Source: Tethya wilhelma (Eukaryota; Porifera; Demospongiae; Tethyida; Tethyidae). From it: a stretch of DNA of 64,000 bases. Below are positions 26,501 through 37,700 of this stretch, in pieces. How positions within the stretch are numbered: the stretch's first letter is position 1; every line of letters starts with the position of its first letter. Position numbers and translations under genes: made by a program. Location of the stretch: contig CAXIPT010000006.1 of assembly GCA_964030475.1 (NCBI GenBank), positions 5,188,898 to 5,252,897 of the forward strand, written 5' to 3'. Below the pieces are notes generated by a model. It worked only from the letters and a program-made list of their open reading frames with translations, was not told the origin of the DNA and made no database searches.

Positions 26501-29072
26501 ATTGTTGCTGTCTTACACAGAGATAACTGTTGGATTCACTAAAGTCTCAACTCCTTTGAGTGTGGTTGAGGATGATGGAATGGGTGGTAATTCTGTTATG
26601 ATGGCTTGCATTGGAATTCTTGATGGGGCATTAGACAGGGCTGTTGTGATCACTGTTTCGGCTGATAGTGGTTCTGCAGTAGGTATGATTAACAATACAT
26701 GTGAATGGATGATATAATAATTATACACGTCAATCTATATTTTCAGCTGGTGAAGATTATATGGATTTCACTCAAGCCATTGTACTGTCTAGTATTGGCT
26801 TAACATTTGAAAGCGATGTAGCAATGGCTACTATTGGCAATGAAGAGTGTGTAACTGTTACAATCCTTGCTGATGACTCCTTGGAAAATGATGAATATTT
26901 CTCTCTGAATCTTAAAACTGATGATCCTGCTGTGATCCTATCCCCCAGCGATACTCTTGTGAACATCAAAGACAATGACTGTAAGTTGAATTGAGAGTGA
27001 CTGCACATTTATTCATATAGAAAAGAGTACCTATTAAATGATTCTAAAATTAATAAGCATTTTTGCTCACTTGATTATTTTCATGCAGTGATCAAAGTCG
27101 ATTTTGAAATGAGAAGCTATGAAGTAGCTGAAGGGAACAGTGTTGATGTATGTGTGCAAATAGTGAGTGGGGACCTTCAGCATGATACTAAAGTACTCAT
27201 TGAGTCATTAGCTTTGAAGAATGAAGCAAAAGGTATTATTTTTTTTAAAAAGGCATTCTTGGTTCCTACTTGACATAATGTCTTTGGTTCTTTCTAACAG
27301 GAGGTAGCCAAGACTTCAAGGATTTCTTTGTTATTATTAAACTTGGTGCATCAGTGACTAGAGAATGTGTTACTTTTGAAACACTGGATGACTTCATTTA
27401 TGAGAAAGATGAGATGCTATCATTGCAGCTGTCCTCAGTGGATGGCACAGTCAGTATTAGTAAGCCAGGAGAGGCTTCTGTGACTATAATTGATGATGAT
27501 CCAGGTATGTATCACTGACAGTAATTGGGTCATTTTCCATAATCTGATCGTACTACAACAACATGTTATACTTTTCATTTAATGCTATTTAATTTTATAT
27601 GCAATTGACTGTAGTGATTCTTGAAATTTTTGGACCTCAAGATGTGTGTGAAGGAGAGAGTGAGATCAAGTATGCTCTGACCGTTGTTTCTCCATTTGAG
27701 CATAAGGTTGTAGCCTCAGTCAGAACACACCATGTAACAACAGGTTTGTAAACCAGTGAACCATCAAGTACAATGGAAACATAAAATTTGTCTTGGAATG
27801 TATGTGAATGTTCTGGTTGGTTTTTTTGTTTTTGTTTGGTTACAGATGATTATGACTATATTCCTGTCTTTCGTGAATTTGCCTTTGAAAAAGAAGATAA
27901 AAATGAGGAGAGTTTCATTATCACCGTAATAGATGACGATAATTCTGAGCCTTTGAAGAGATTCAATCTCTTACTTGACTCTTCTAATGAACGTGTGGAG
28001 ATTCAGAATCCTAGAATGAATGTACTCCTTTACGATGACGATGGTGAGTTATTGCAACTATCTTTGATTGAGTTTGTATTTGTTAGGTATCATCTTTACC
28101 ATGCAGCCCTCAGTATAATGTGCTTATAATAATTATTCCTCCCTGTATTATAGTAGTTTATGCATTTCCATTCATATCCACATGCATGTAGCGGTTGAGT
28201 TCAGTTTCACTGGAAATACTCCACACTCTAATGGAAAATCTCTCGAAGTGAATTTTACCATGATAGGATGTGCCAATATCTCATGTTCAACTGATGAGAT
28301 TAAAGAAACATTCAATTGTAAGCTGCACGTGGTCATAATCACAAAATTTAATGGTTCTTTTGTCCATTATAATTCAAAAGACACTTTTGATCATTTTTAC
28401 ATTTCGTAAATTACAGGTTCTCCACCTGAAGGACTTGAAAATAACTTCATTTCCATTGTTGATGCCTCATCTCGTAAGACATCTCAATCTCTCATCATTC
28501 AAGTTGAACCATTTTGCGGACAGGAATCTCAAACTATCACACGTCTCTTTAGATATGGTACTTTTTAAACCACAGATTCTATTGTTTGTTTCATGATTAC
28601 TAGTTATCATCAAACCTGTTACATGTATAATAATAATTATTATACAGACAACAATCAGTGTTCAGCTCATCTCATCAATAAAGGAGTGACTGTGGATGGA
28701 AACAATGCTACTATTGAATGGGAAGGCACTGGACCAGAGGCTGATGGTGGAACTACTGTTGACCAGTTTGGATGTGTACTCGATGGTCACATTAAGCTTG
28801 ATTCATGTGAGTATAATTATGATAAAATAAGTGTAAATTCTGTTTCACTCACAGTTTCTTTTAAATTGTACTTACAAAACTGCTGTTTGGCCATTTTGTT
28901 CTAACTTTTTGATTTCATTTTGTTCTACTAACTAGGTTCTTCTCCTCTGGTACTGACTGGACTATCAGACGGTTCTCATGATGTTCTGATAACTCCTAAT
29001 GCCAAGCCTGGATGCCTACGCCAGAATTTTGGGCGTCGTGTAACCTTTGAAATTGAAGTTACCATACAGTAG
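13286..29072 (+). CDS. gene 2: giant Calx-beta repeat protein with Ig-like C-terminus (5' end missing)
   Basis: Fifty-five exons totalling about 3,250 codons. All internal boundaries are phase 1 and all internal exon lengths are multiples of three. Exons 1-44 encode 22 Calx-beta domains, exon 45 is a 19-codon linker, exons 46-51 encode three more domains, and exons 52-55 encode a Cys-rich C-terminal module ending in a TAG stop at 29070-29072. No transmembrane helix or GPI-type tail follows, so the protein is probably secreted. No start codon or signal peptide is visible; exon 1 begins at an acceptor downstream of a hairpin repeat. The composition is acidic with many N-glycosylation sequons, typical of extracellular Ca2+-dependent matrix or adhesion proteins. 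Sponge aggregation factor genes are the closest architectural match I can name; this is inference, not identity. Confidence 0.85.
17665..21355 (+). CDS. gene 2 exons 15-26: two tandem copies of a six-exon block
   Basis: Exons: 17665-17814, 17897-18124, 18184-18339, 18459-18680, 19087-19224, 19324-19551, then 19640-19789, 19891-20121, 20182-20337, 20452-20673, 20861-21004, 21125-21355. Each block encodes three Calx-beta domains (GFADxDLTVTVDEG / DFDQ; FRFFFIPTPNP or FSFFFIPTPNP / GVDFxxPMSNTSELAYF; VTVRMATED / DDITI). The two copies of the middle pair (18184-18680 and 20182-20673) are nearly identical through exon and intron. Exon 26 ends at a GC donor (gcaagt at 21356) rather than GT. Confidence 0.85.
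17665..21355. repeat. ~2-kb tandem duplication (three Calx-beta domains per copy)
   Basis: Block 17665-19551 and block 19640-21355 have the same six-exon structure and high sequence identity. The best-conserved part runs from exon 16/22 (AADAEAAGYTLDMDRDV) to exon 18/24. Introns are similar as well, except intron 18681-19086, which carries an extra insertion (tRNA-like sequence) lacking in copy 2. Confidence 0.8.
18820..18894 (-). ncRNA. tRNA-derived sequence (SINE-like or tRNA pseudogene)
   Basis: On the minus strand the sequence carries an A-box-like tract, tagtctagtggtaagagc, and a B-box-like tract, gggttctaatccc. The latter forms a good five-pair T stem (ctggg/cccag) with a seven-base loop. 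The acceptor ends do not pair properly and there is no clean anticodon arm, so a functional tRNA is unlikely. It lies in an intron of gene 2 and is absent from the duplicated intron at 20674-20860, consistent with retroposition after the duplication. Confidence 0.6.
21426..23514 (+). CDS. gene 2 exons 27-34: Calx-beta domains 14-17
   Basis: Exons: 21426-21563, 21661-21882, 21940-22089, 22210-22428, 22510-22662, 22765-22995, 23062-23220, 23296-23514. Pairs are TVFLSDIELLDCEG / NDDYSSIGQSAVF; TVGFVNSSFAGAEGD / GSDYNLIGPNTLSF; TVGFSMLTYNAQEGQ / MDDYTLPSPFSVVF; TVGFVMPSISAMEGQ / GSDFEIVEPFEVTF. The third pair is the single gene 2 counterpart of the unit amplified at 39107-43988 and 58228-60293. 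The fourth matches 60412-60875. Confidence 0.85.
23583..26317 (+). CDS. gene 2 exons 35-44: Calx-beta domains 18-22
   Basis: Exons: 23583-23738, 23803-24027, 24123-24266, 24336-24548, 24624-24761, 24886-25095, 25197-25337, 25404-25607, 25675-25812, 26126-26317. Pairs are AEIGFSGTTTFSLPENG / PEDFAPGSFNL; VTVSFIEREYTVEEN / the divergent SQQTVLTTLPVGEG; LEASLVVDESSVSESGG / EDYYPVENKGIVFGF; LLSFVETHYSVQES / PEDYNGTSVVTMEF; SIALSQESYTVMESEG / NDYIGGPQQFLF. The domain at 24123-24548 has a second exon that lacks the usual DF/DY start and IDDDG end, so its fold may be modified. Intron 25813-26125 (313 bp) holds nothing I recognise. Confidence 0.83.
26389..26445 (+). CDS. gene 2 exon 45: 19-codon linker exon
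   Basis: A 57-bp exon between ttctaaag and gtaagt, phase 1 at both ends, encoding SAVVEKRSAPLYNVLDTE. It is too short for a Calx-beta half and lies between two complete domains. It looks like a spacer. Splice signals and frame support it; no homologous exon was seen elsewhere in the window. Confidence 0.6.
26521..28043 (+). CDS. gene 2 exons 46-51: last three Calx-beta domains
   Basis: Exons: 26521-26682, 26747-26980, 27089-27232, 27301-27504, 27615-27743, 27846-28043. Pairs are ITVGFTKVSTPLSVVEDDG / GEDYMDFTQAIVLSS; IKVDFEMRSYEVAEGN / SQDFKDFFVIIKLG; ILEIFGPQDVCEGES / DDYDYIPVFREFAF. They are more diverged from the repeat consensus than the upstream domains and end with IIDDDP and LYDDDG acidic motifs. 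Confidence 0.83.
28192..29072 (+). CDS. gene 2 exons 52-55: Cys-rich Ig-like C-terminal module and stop
   Basis: Exons: 28192-28317, 28417-28557, 28648-28806, 28936-29072. The first two encode a beta-rich stretch (VEFSFTGNTPHSNGK, then SQSLIIQVEPFCGQ) with cysteines at exon ends. The last two encode FGCVLDGHIKLDSC, SPLVLTGLSDGSHDVLI, PGCLRQNFG and TFEIEVTIQ. The pattern C.LDG....C.SPL.L.GL.DGSH matches a common Ig/FN3-like fold seen in bacterial and metazoan surface proteins (my reading of the motif). Translation ends at TAG 29070-29072. This may be the equivalent of the C-terminal domain known as Wreath in sponge aggregation factors, which I cannot verify from memory. Confidence 0.72.
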
Positions 29073-29829
29073 TATGACAATAACAACAGATACAGTATGT
29101 AGAATGTAGTATAGAGAATTAGTGTTTAGTTTGAACAGCCTCTACTGTTTAGTCACTATTAGTCTTTATTATTTTTTATAACAAGACAGTAATTTGTGTA
29201 CATCATGACTAGATATAGAAACGTTCTTTTGTATCCTGCTCTATTTATATAGTCTGTATAGCTCGTTATTAAGTCTTAATAAGTTTAATGTTAGTATAAT
29301 AATTATAGTAAAATACTTGAGCATGCCAAGTGATGCATATACCCTATAATTATCTTCTAGCATAATAATTATAGGCTATAGTCTACTGCATGAACCCAAT
29401 TTGCAATTGTAACAGCTGGAGCTGTTTTGGTAGAAGATGACTTTTTGTCTTAAGTTAAGTTATAACATAAAGACCAGTTTTATCGGAACATGTTATATCA
29501 AGGGAATGCGCTATCCCATTGTTCTATAATTATACGCATGCGCAATTCATTCCCGCGTCCCTTAGGCACATGCATAGGTAGATGAGCACGTGCGCATGAC
29601 CACCAATTAACCCACAAAGTTCAATATTTTGTTGAATTGGGAGCTTATTGCCTTCGATCTGGCAAGGCTTCTGCCGCTGCGAAGTCCATGGAAAGAGAGG
29701 TGCCTAAAGTTATCTTGGACTGTTCCCAGGATAGTTTAAATTTTAAGCCATGTCAACAGTCAAGTCATTGCCTAAAAGCACTGACTGCTGCAGCTTGAGC
29801 GGTAGAAACTCAAGAAACTATACTGTTAT

Positions 29830-31393
29830 ATGGCTGACTTCCATATAAATGTAAGTTTAATGGTAATAAGCATTAATTTTATCAGTATACGCCTAGCCAT
29901 AATATACGTACATGAGTGCTAATTAAGTTTGTCTTATGGGTATTCTAATCTAAATTTGATTAACTGACTCAAATTAATTTGCATAATTATGCAAACTCTC
30001 TCATGGAAATCTGTATGACATTGTAGTCTTTACTGAAATTCATTTCATTTGCCTATTCTTTGGCTGTTGCTGAGAAGTAATAAGTGTACTTATTAGTCAA
30101 GTGTAGTAGGTAAGGGTCATTTGAATTATGTGCTGCCTTGCCATCTTGTAGCATACTAGCATGACATCATGGCATCACATGACATTGTGTATAGATGTCA
30201 GTGTGCAAAACAGGAAAGCATAGGATGGGTGAAAGTGTATCATGGCGGTGTAGTCATGCATGCCCAGTGCAAATTATTCTTGCGTATTAAAGTCCAGCAA
30301 ATAAAGCCTACATGCTAGTCTGCCTTTTTTGTTTGTTTGTTTTGAGAAGAGGTACAGCACACTGTCTGTACCTATCATAACCAAAACATTGCCCTTTCCA
30401 TTGGATTTTTAGACAGTCATGGTATGTTTATAATTCAAATTTTGCCACTGCCTACATACGGCTACTCTTGACTTCTAGAGAAACCACACTGCATGACTGA
30501 GTGTATTGTTGATCTGGGCTACATGTAGCCTCGTACCCAGGCTCCGGGGAGGGAGAAAAAAAGGAGCCTGGTACACACCGTTTGCGCATGCACTTAATTA
30601 TCCCAACTTTCTGGGGACTTGGATATTTTTGTGCACGTTTGCTATACGTTGACGTCATAAGTCATGAATATCGTAAAATCATACGGTAAAATATACTGGC
30701 AAGACTGACCTTGGATGCTCGTCGATTATACAAGACTTTGTCAACTTGATATAGTGTATGAAGATTGTCAGGCTACCTCCTTAGCCTATTTCACAAAAAT
30801 CTGCAGCAAAAAGCAACTTTTTGTGGGTCGTCATTTCCCTGGAACACGTGGATTTTCAAATTTTAATTAGCGCATGCGCAAGCGGTGTGTACCAGGCTCC
30901 TTTTTTTTCCCCCTCCCCGGAGCCTGGGTACGAGGCTAGGCTACATGTAGGTATACATCCAAAGTTATGTTACGATTGACTTTGCATAGTATAGTAGCTT
31001 CAAGTCATGTACCTGATTTTCAGCTATTACAGTTTGTGTTTTGGCATGTATGCATGTATGTTGTTTCTTGTTTACCAAATTATGAAGTTACATAAGGGTG
31101 CAGGCATCATAATATATTATAAACAATAATTATTTTGAAATGACATTCTTTCTAATTAAATTAATGTTTTAAAGATTCTCAAATTGAGATCATTCCTGGG
31201 TCACCATGATACTTAAAACTATTTTCAGGTCATAGAAGGGCTATATTCAGATGGTTTCTATAACAAAGCACACAAGCTGTTTGAGCTTGAATCGTCAGGC
31301 TTATGGCTTGGTTTGCTTGTTGATGTGAGATCAGGAACAAAACAGCACTGGTTCAGGTCATATACTATTCTTATGCAGACCCTTTATAATTAG
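29830..31393 (+). CDS. candidate small two-exon ORF (doubtful)
   Basis: Exon 1 (29830-29850) reads MADFHIN followed by a perfect gtaagt donor. Exon 2 (31229-31393) follows a good attttcag acceptor and continues in frame as VIEGLYSDGFYNKAHKLFE, then SGLWLGLLVDVRSGTKQ, to a TAG, giving about 61 residues. I recognise no family. The intron is 1.4 kb, much longer than is usual here, and the paralogous flank near 48.97 kb does not preserve the frame. It may be chance. Confidence 0.2.
30527..30937. mobile_element. MITE-like element with ~50-bp terminal inverted repeats
   Basis: The left end agcctcgtacccaggctccg and the right end cggagcctgggtacgaggct are exact inverted copies, extending inward about 50 bp to gtacacaccg/cggtgtgtac. 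The flanks carry the direct repeat ggctacatgt at 30517-30526 and 30939-30948, consistent with a target-site duplication. There is no ORF. Confidence 0.88.
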
Positions 31394-31668
31394 TTTATTA
31401 TGGGTACACAAATCTTGTGCCAGCTAGACATAATTATAATTATTAATGGTTTCTTCATCATTTATATCAAGGTACGGTACCCATATACAATGCATATTTT
31501 AGAGTTGCATACATCTCTATGTGACGTCCATGTCTCTATAATATTATAAACTTGATTGTTTCCACTGATCAAATTTATTGTTGAACAACTATTTTATCTA
31601 TAGTTGTCCCCAAGTGACTATAGCTACGTAGTTTATTGCTGTTAGATAGAGTTTAAGCTGCAGTACAG

Positions 31669-31756
31669 ATGAAGGCTTCTCTACCAGTACTGATTGCAGT
31701 AGCTGCTTTGCTTGTTGCTAAAAGCAATATAGTCATCAGTACACAAGATCTGATGG
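31669..31756 (+). CDS. gene 3 exon 1: signal peptide
   Basis: ATG at 31669 begins MKASLPVLIAVAALLVAKSN, followed by IVISTQDLM and a gtaagt donor after the first base of the next codon. A basic N-region (Lys2), a 13-residue hydrophobic core and a small-residue region are textbook secretion-signal features; cleavage after the Ala/Ser-rich stretch is plausible. This is the only start codon with a signal peptide seen among the Calx-beta genes of the window. The splice to 31855 keeps phase 1. Confidence 0.8.
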
Positions 31757-34700
31757 GTAAGTTTTCTTTTTTTGAATGACTTGTATACAGCTATGATTGT
31801 TTTTCTTCATTATATAATGTGTGATGCATGTATATGTATTCACTTTTTTTGTAGATGTTAGCTTCATTATGCCTGTACCATCAGGTGTGTTTGAAGCAGT
31901 GGAGGGTGATACCATTACGTTGATCATACAAATTACTACGATCGGTAATGTAGGCTTGGGTTCACCAGAAAGTTTTGAGATCCGTGTTTTTCCCAGCACT
32001 GCAACACCTTCTGGTATATCTTGCTTTGATGATAATGATTAGTTAAATGTCTAATATAGCTGCATGTAGCCTCATACCCATGCAGGCTCTCTTCTTTGAC
32101 CTTACATTATTATATATAATTTTTATTAATGTGAGCTGCATGTATATATATATATACAACTGCTATCTAATCAAAACAATGCACGAATTAACCGTATCAT
32201 TGTTCTTGTTTCTTAATTATTATACAGCAAGTCTAGATGACATTTCTCCAACAAGTGCGACTATCACTCTTCCAATGGGAACAACTCCAGGTGTTGATTT
32301 CCTAGTCACAGCATTTTCAGTGAATGAAGATGCCGTAGTGGAAGTTGATGAAAGTTTTGTTTTTAGCATTGTTGACATTCAGCAGAGTTTTTCGTCGAAT
32401 ATGCCTCTTGCTACTGTGGTTGTTACAGACAATGATGCTAGTAGGTTAAAATAGCATGGCTGTATAATGTGTATACATGTATTTTACCCTCTCTTTCTCT
32501 CTGTCAATATATCCATTGAGCTTTATTGGTAATAATTATTGAGATTGCATCGTTTATGCCTTAATTCTATTGGCCTGATCCCAAGGATATTTTATAAGGC
32601 ATTGTAAATTTTTCTTAATATGCAGCATTGATCGAATTAAATGAGCCATCTTACACTGTGGATGAAAATAATATGGTGACTGTGTGTGCTGTGTTGAGAG
32701 CTCCAAGCTTAAGGGGTGGAACTTCCACTGCTGGAGTGACATCTATGTTTATGCTATCATCTGATCCATCTGGTATATGATATATCATCTTGACATTGAC
32801 TATAGCCTTATCCCCAAGCTCTCTCCCCATGCTGAAGAATAGGAAGGGAGAGAGCCTGATATGTGAAATCATGTGAATTTGAAGGGCAAAAAATAAAAGC
32901 TGGCATAAGGAAGCTGACAAATCGTTGCATTTCAAGTGCACTATCAGTGCACTTTGTATGAGTAGGCATCTTTTGTGGTTTACAAACACCGAGACAGAAT
33001 TATAGCTAGTCCAGAGCATGAAAGCAGCATGCAGTACCAACCAGACTATGAAGACTATGATACAAAACAAAGAACCGCTGTTTTTGTCACCGTCTGCAGC
33101 TGCTGCTGTTCAAGGATCACTTTGCAAGTTATACTAGGTGTACACATGCATATAAGTGCATGTGCCTCGTGCGTTTGATATCGAGGACCTTAGGTATTAT
33201 GGTATACATATGCGTTAAGCTATGTAGCTAGCTAGCTAGAGAGCTTGAAGCTTGTTGTGACTCATGCATAGTACAGTTGTCTTGTCCCCAGAATGAGTGG
33301 AGTCTTGGGACGAGACTATTATGGCATCTTACAGTACAACTTTGCATGTACAGCAGGTATAGACCTTTTCCACGCGCACGGGAAAGTAGCGCGAAACAAG
33401 TGGAAGTGACATTTTTTGATACGTTATGACACAGGCCAGGCCCATTGGTGGGCAAGCGAATGGAATTTTGTATTGGCTGACATTGGAGGCCAAGTTTAGT
33501 GCAAGCTAAAGAGCCTTCTACTGGAAATAGAAGTAGCAAGCCAGATAAAACATGGAGAAGGGTACATACAAACTTCGAATAGCAACAAATCCGAGAAAAT
33601 AGCACCACATTACGTAAGAAATAGCATGAGTGAACCAACGAGAGTTCTAATGAAGTATGAGTTAGTCTACAATTACCTGAGAAGTTGGCTGAAGCACCCT
33701 TCCTCACAGAAGTGCTCCTTTCAAGCTTAGCAGTATCACTACTGTACAAATTTGCCCACCAAGGGGCATGTCTATCGTCACAATTCGTCATAACATGTCA
33801 TGCATCTCATTAAAAATTGCTATTGTTCCCACGTGGAAAAGGTCTATATATGAGCCAAGCCTGCCAAGGCAAGGGGAGAATCATTAATTCTTGTAGCTCT
33901 TGGCACAATCTACTGTAACTTAATTCTCCCTTGGAAATTTAGTATAGCTAGGCTAATAGTTGGACCAAACATACTGAAAAATTAGAGCTCAGTTTTGCAG
34001 AAGCCGCTACAGAGATCGTAACTTACAAATGCATGCAGTCTTAGCTGACAAACAACAGTCCAAGAGAATATCCAGCACGGCTAAGCGCATACGGTAGGTA
34101 CCTCCACACAAAATTTATCCATCAAAATTTTAGCAATGCATGCATGCATGGTTTCTAAATTGTGATGTCAATTGCATAAGGTCTCTTGTGTATTATAAGG
34201 TTTCTGGTCATGTTTGATATTTTAACAAAGTTCTCTCTACTATGTATAGTCCTTTAACGTTGCTATGCTAGATTTTTTATGGTGATAAACATTTTGTAGG
34301 CTGTATAGGAGTTTGGATGCAAAATTGCATTGCAGATTCAGAGCTTACATACCTGAGTATACTATATGATGATAATTAGTATTTTGATCTGTGCTACAAA
34401 CTATGTTTGCTAGCTTTAGAAACTGGTTGCATGTCCACTTCTCAGAGAGCTTGCATATGTTTGTCACCAAGAGGTTATAATTACTTTAACTGCTGCATTC
34501 CACAAAATTAGACATGTCTCCTCTATGTCTGGTAGCATGAATTCCTGAAATATTATGGACAATTGTGTGCATATGCAGATAAACAATTAAGACCTTTCCT
34601 TACTACAATATTACTGTTTTTGTTCAATCCTGTATGCATGCATGCATGCAGGTGCAACTGCAGGAATGGACTACACTATACCTGGAGATCTCAGTATAGT

Positions 34701-37700
34701 GTTTCCTGTGGGCAGTTCTGATATGGATATGGAGTGTGTCATGATTGCTACCACTGATGATACTTTGTTTGAAGGCAATGAAGTTTTCATGGTCTCTCTT
34801 GCTACTCCTGTGAGTACAGTGACTGTTGATCTTGGATCTCCTTCATCAGCTCCTATTACCATTGTAGATGAAGAAAGTATGTACATGCGTGTGTATGTAT
34901 GTGGATGTATGCATGTGTGTGTGTGTGCAGATGTTTTATACTTAAAGTTGATTTCATTCAATCTATTTCATGATATATATGCACATAATTACCAAGATTG
35001 TGCTGTTTAAATGTGCAGATAGCTCCAAATGGAATATATAAGAATCACAAGTGATTTTTGATCTCATACTAATTCTAGTACATATACATGTAGCTCTTAA
35101 ATACTGCATTATCAGTACTGAAGAATTATGTAATTGCATTGTGTTTCATCTATAGTGATGGCTACCGTACAGATGGTAACGACAAACATGGATGTTATTG
35201 AAGATACTGCAGGCACAATTCAAATCTGCTCAGAAGCCGTGGGCATTTCTGGGTTTGGGGTTGAAGTCACTGTTGATATGATGATCACTGGGGACACTCA
35301 GACAAGTATTATAGATTGACTTTTAAGATGTGCATAATTAATTCACTAGCTGCGTATTTTCTTCAGCAGTTATTGCCATAGGCTAAGTGTATATGCATAC
35401 TATTATAATTATTGAATAGCATAATACCATAATAATTATTGTGTATTGCACATACTATCAGCTCTGACAGATGACTATACAACACCAGGAGGAACAACTG
35501 CTACTTTCCCAGTAGGAGCAGCACAGCAAGCATGTATTGATGTCACGATTGTTAATGATGACTGTTTTGAAGGAGAGCACGGGTTTACTGTAACACTTGG
35601 GAATCCATCTCCTGGTACAATTGTTATTGATTCGACAAACAATGCAGTCACAGTGACCATCACAGATATGGAAGGTACTTAAATTTAGCCTCTTCATGAA
35701 AGCAATTTTTACATCAAAATATTTTGCCAGGCTGTTGCTTACTAGCCATTCACGTGGCATCTTATAGTATAACATTATTGTAACTCTAGGCTAACATAAT
35801 TGATATACAGATGCAACTGTCCAATTTAACGAAAATGATGGTGTGGTAGAAGTGGAAGAAGGAACTGATGTCATGTTTGAACTTCTTCTGAGTACGCCAG
35901 GAATTCCACCTGGTCAACTGAAGATTAACATTGATGCAATATTGTCCCTGGATGGTATAGGCAAAGCAGGTGTGTGTATATGGTATGCCTGTATGCAGTG
36001 AATTGTAAAGTTTATTGTATTCTCAGTCTGATCGCAGCTGGTCAAAACTGTGTGTATGTAACAATTATTATTTTCTTATGCATGCTTATAGAATTTCCAA
36101 ATGACTTCAATGAGATGACCCTCCCTGCATCGTTTGTGGTGGGCAATTCTGATGGTGTAGTCTCTATGTCTGGCAGTGTGTCTATCATTGATGATATGGT
36201 TCTAGAAGGTGCCCACTCATTCACTGTGAGCCTGGTGGATTCTCCTACTCAATCTACTTGCTACACTATTGGGAACCCTAGTGTTCTTACTGTTATTATC
36301 TTGGATACAGCTGACTGTAAGAGCCACTATAATTTTTGTAATTTATAGACAGTTGGATAGAGGCGAGCATGCTAGTACAGTCAGTATGCTATATAGTTAG
36401 CGGATTAATATTAAATTTTATTTATATTTATTCATAGCTCACAAAATTTAATCAATTGAAATGCAATAATTATAGTAGTATGCATGGGTTTTTTCGAACA
36501 CAATGCCTGATTCATTCTGCAAGAGTCAGTGAGTCACTTTTTAGCTTTAAACACTGCCTTAGTTCTCCCTGAGCTGTCATGAGTTCATTTATATAGCTCT
36601 ATGGACATTGTCGGACTGGTTTTGTTACTGTTGTTTAGTTGTTGTTTTGTTTTTCATGCCGTTTACCTATTAATGTCACTTGTATCAGTGTGCATGCTTA
36701 CATAAGCATTGTGCTACTTTCTGTATTGTTACCTGTGTGCAAAATTATTACAAATATATATATTTAGAAATTTTTTTTTTCAAAAAATGCATATATTCAC
36801 CTGCTATATTATAACCATGTTTGTTTGTGTTAATCCCCATTTTAGTGGCTGCCTTTGTCTTCAGTTTCCCAGCAATTCAAAATCCTTCTGAAGATATGGT
36901 AAATAGTATGTTTTCTGTTTGTGGATTAGCTACATTTCCTGGTATTACACTTGGTTGTGACGTGACTGTATCTGCTGTTGTCATAGATACTGTTTTTGCA
37001 GGTATGAGTGCAATAACATACTTTATACAGGCTCAGAATATGCTATAATGATTCATCAATATTTTTCCTACATAGATGAAGGTGTAGATTTCATATCTCC
37101 AATGTCTGGACTGGAATATTTTTTTGACACTACTACAACAACTGATACATCTATTTGTCTTGATTTTCAACTAGTTGATGATATGAACTTTGAAGGCAAT
37201 CACGTCTTTACAGTATCTGTCTCTTCAACAACTCCTACCGGAATTAGCACTGGTGCTAGTACGACAGTTACAATCATTGATGATGATGGTTAGTTGAATG
37301 TAAACGAAGTTATTTTCTATGGAAACTAATGTAAATCTTTTATATTGATTTTTTTTACATAGCATCATGAAAATTGTTTACCTTGTTCCTAACCTGATCT
37401 ATACAGTGACTGTTCAGATGGCAACAGCAGACATGACTGTTAGTGAAAATGATGAAGACACTATATCAATCTGTGCTGAAGGTGTTGATATAGACACGTT
37501 TGAAATTCCAGCAAGTGTTCGAATGATGATCACTGGAGATGCTCAAACATGTAAGCTATTGTCATTTCTGTAACATATTATATACACACAAACTTTCCTT
37601 CTGACTAGCACCCTAACCTACCTTTCTAGTTGATAATACTTTTTGTATGTCTCAAATCAGTTATTTTCCTGCATAGCTTTGCCAGGAGATATTATGACAA

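Larger units (their letters stand above)
29073..31668. other. intergenic region between gene 2 and gene 3
   Basis: It contains the presumed 3' UTR of gene 2, an inverted-repeat element (30527-30937), a weak candidate small gene (29830-31393) and the 5' flank of gene 3. Two tracts here, 31174-31193 and 31448-31488, recur at 48932-48951 and 50906-50943. No clear polyadenylation signal or TATA box stands out. Confidence 0.6.

Noticed and set aside
31500..31668. TATA-box promoter of gene 3
   Set aside because: Several TATA-like strings occur in this AT-rich region, none at a convincing distance with other support, and an upstream untranslated exon cannot be excluded.
33228..33791. Longest minus-strand frame (187 codons) in the 33-kb region
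   Set aside because: It lies across a MITE-like element inside a gene 3 intron, has no recognisable motif and reads like random composition.
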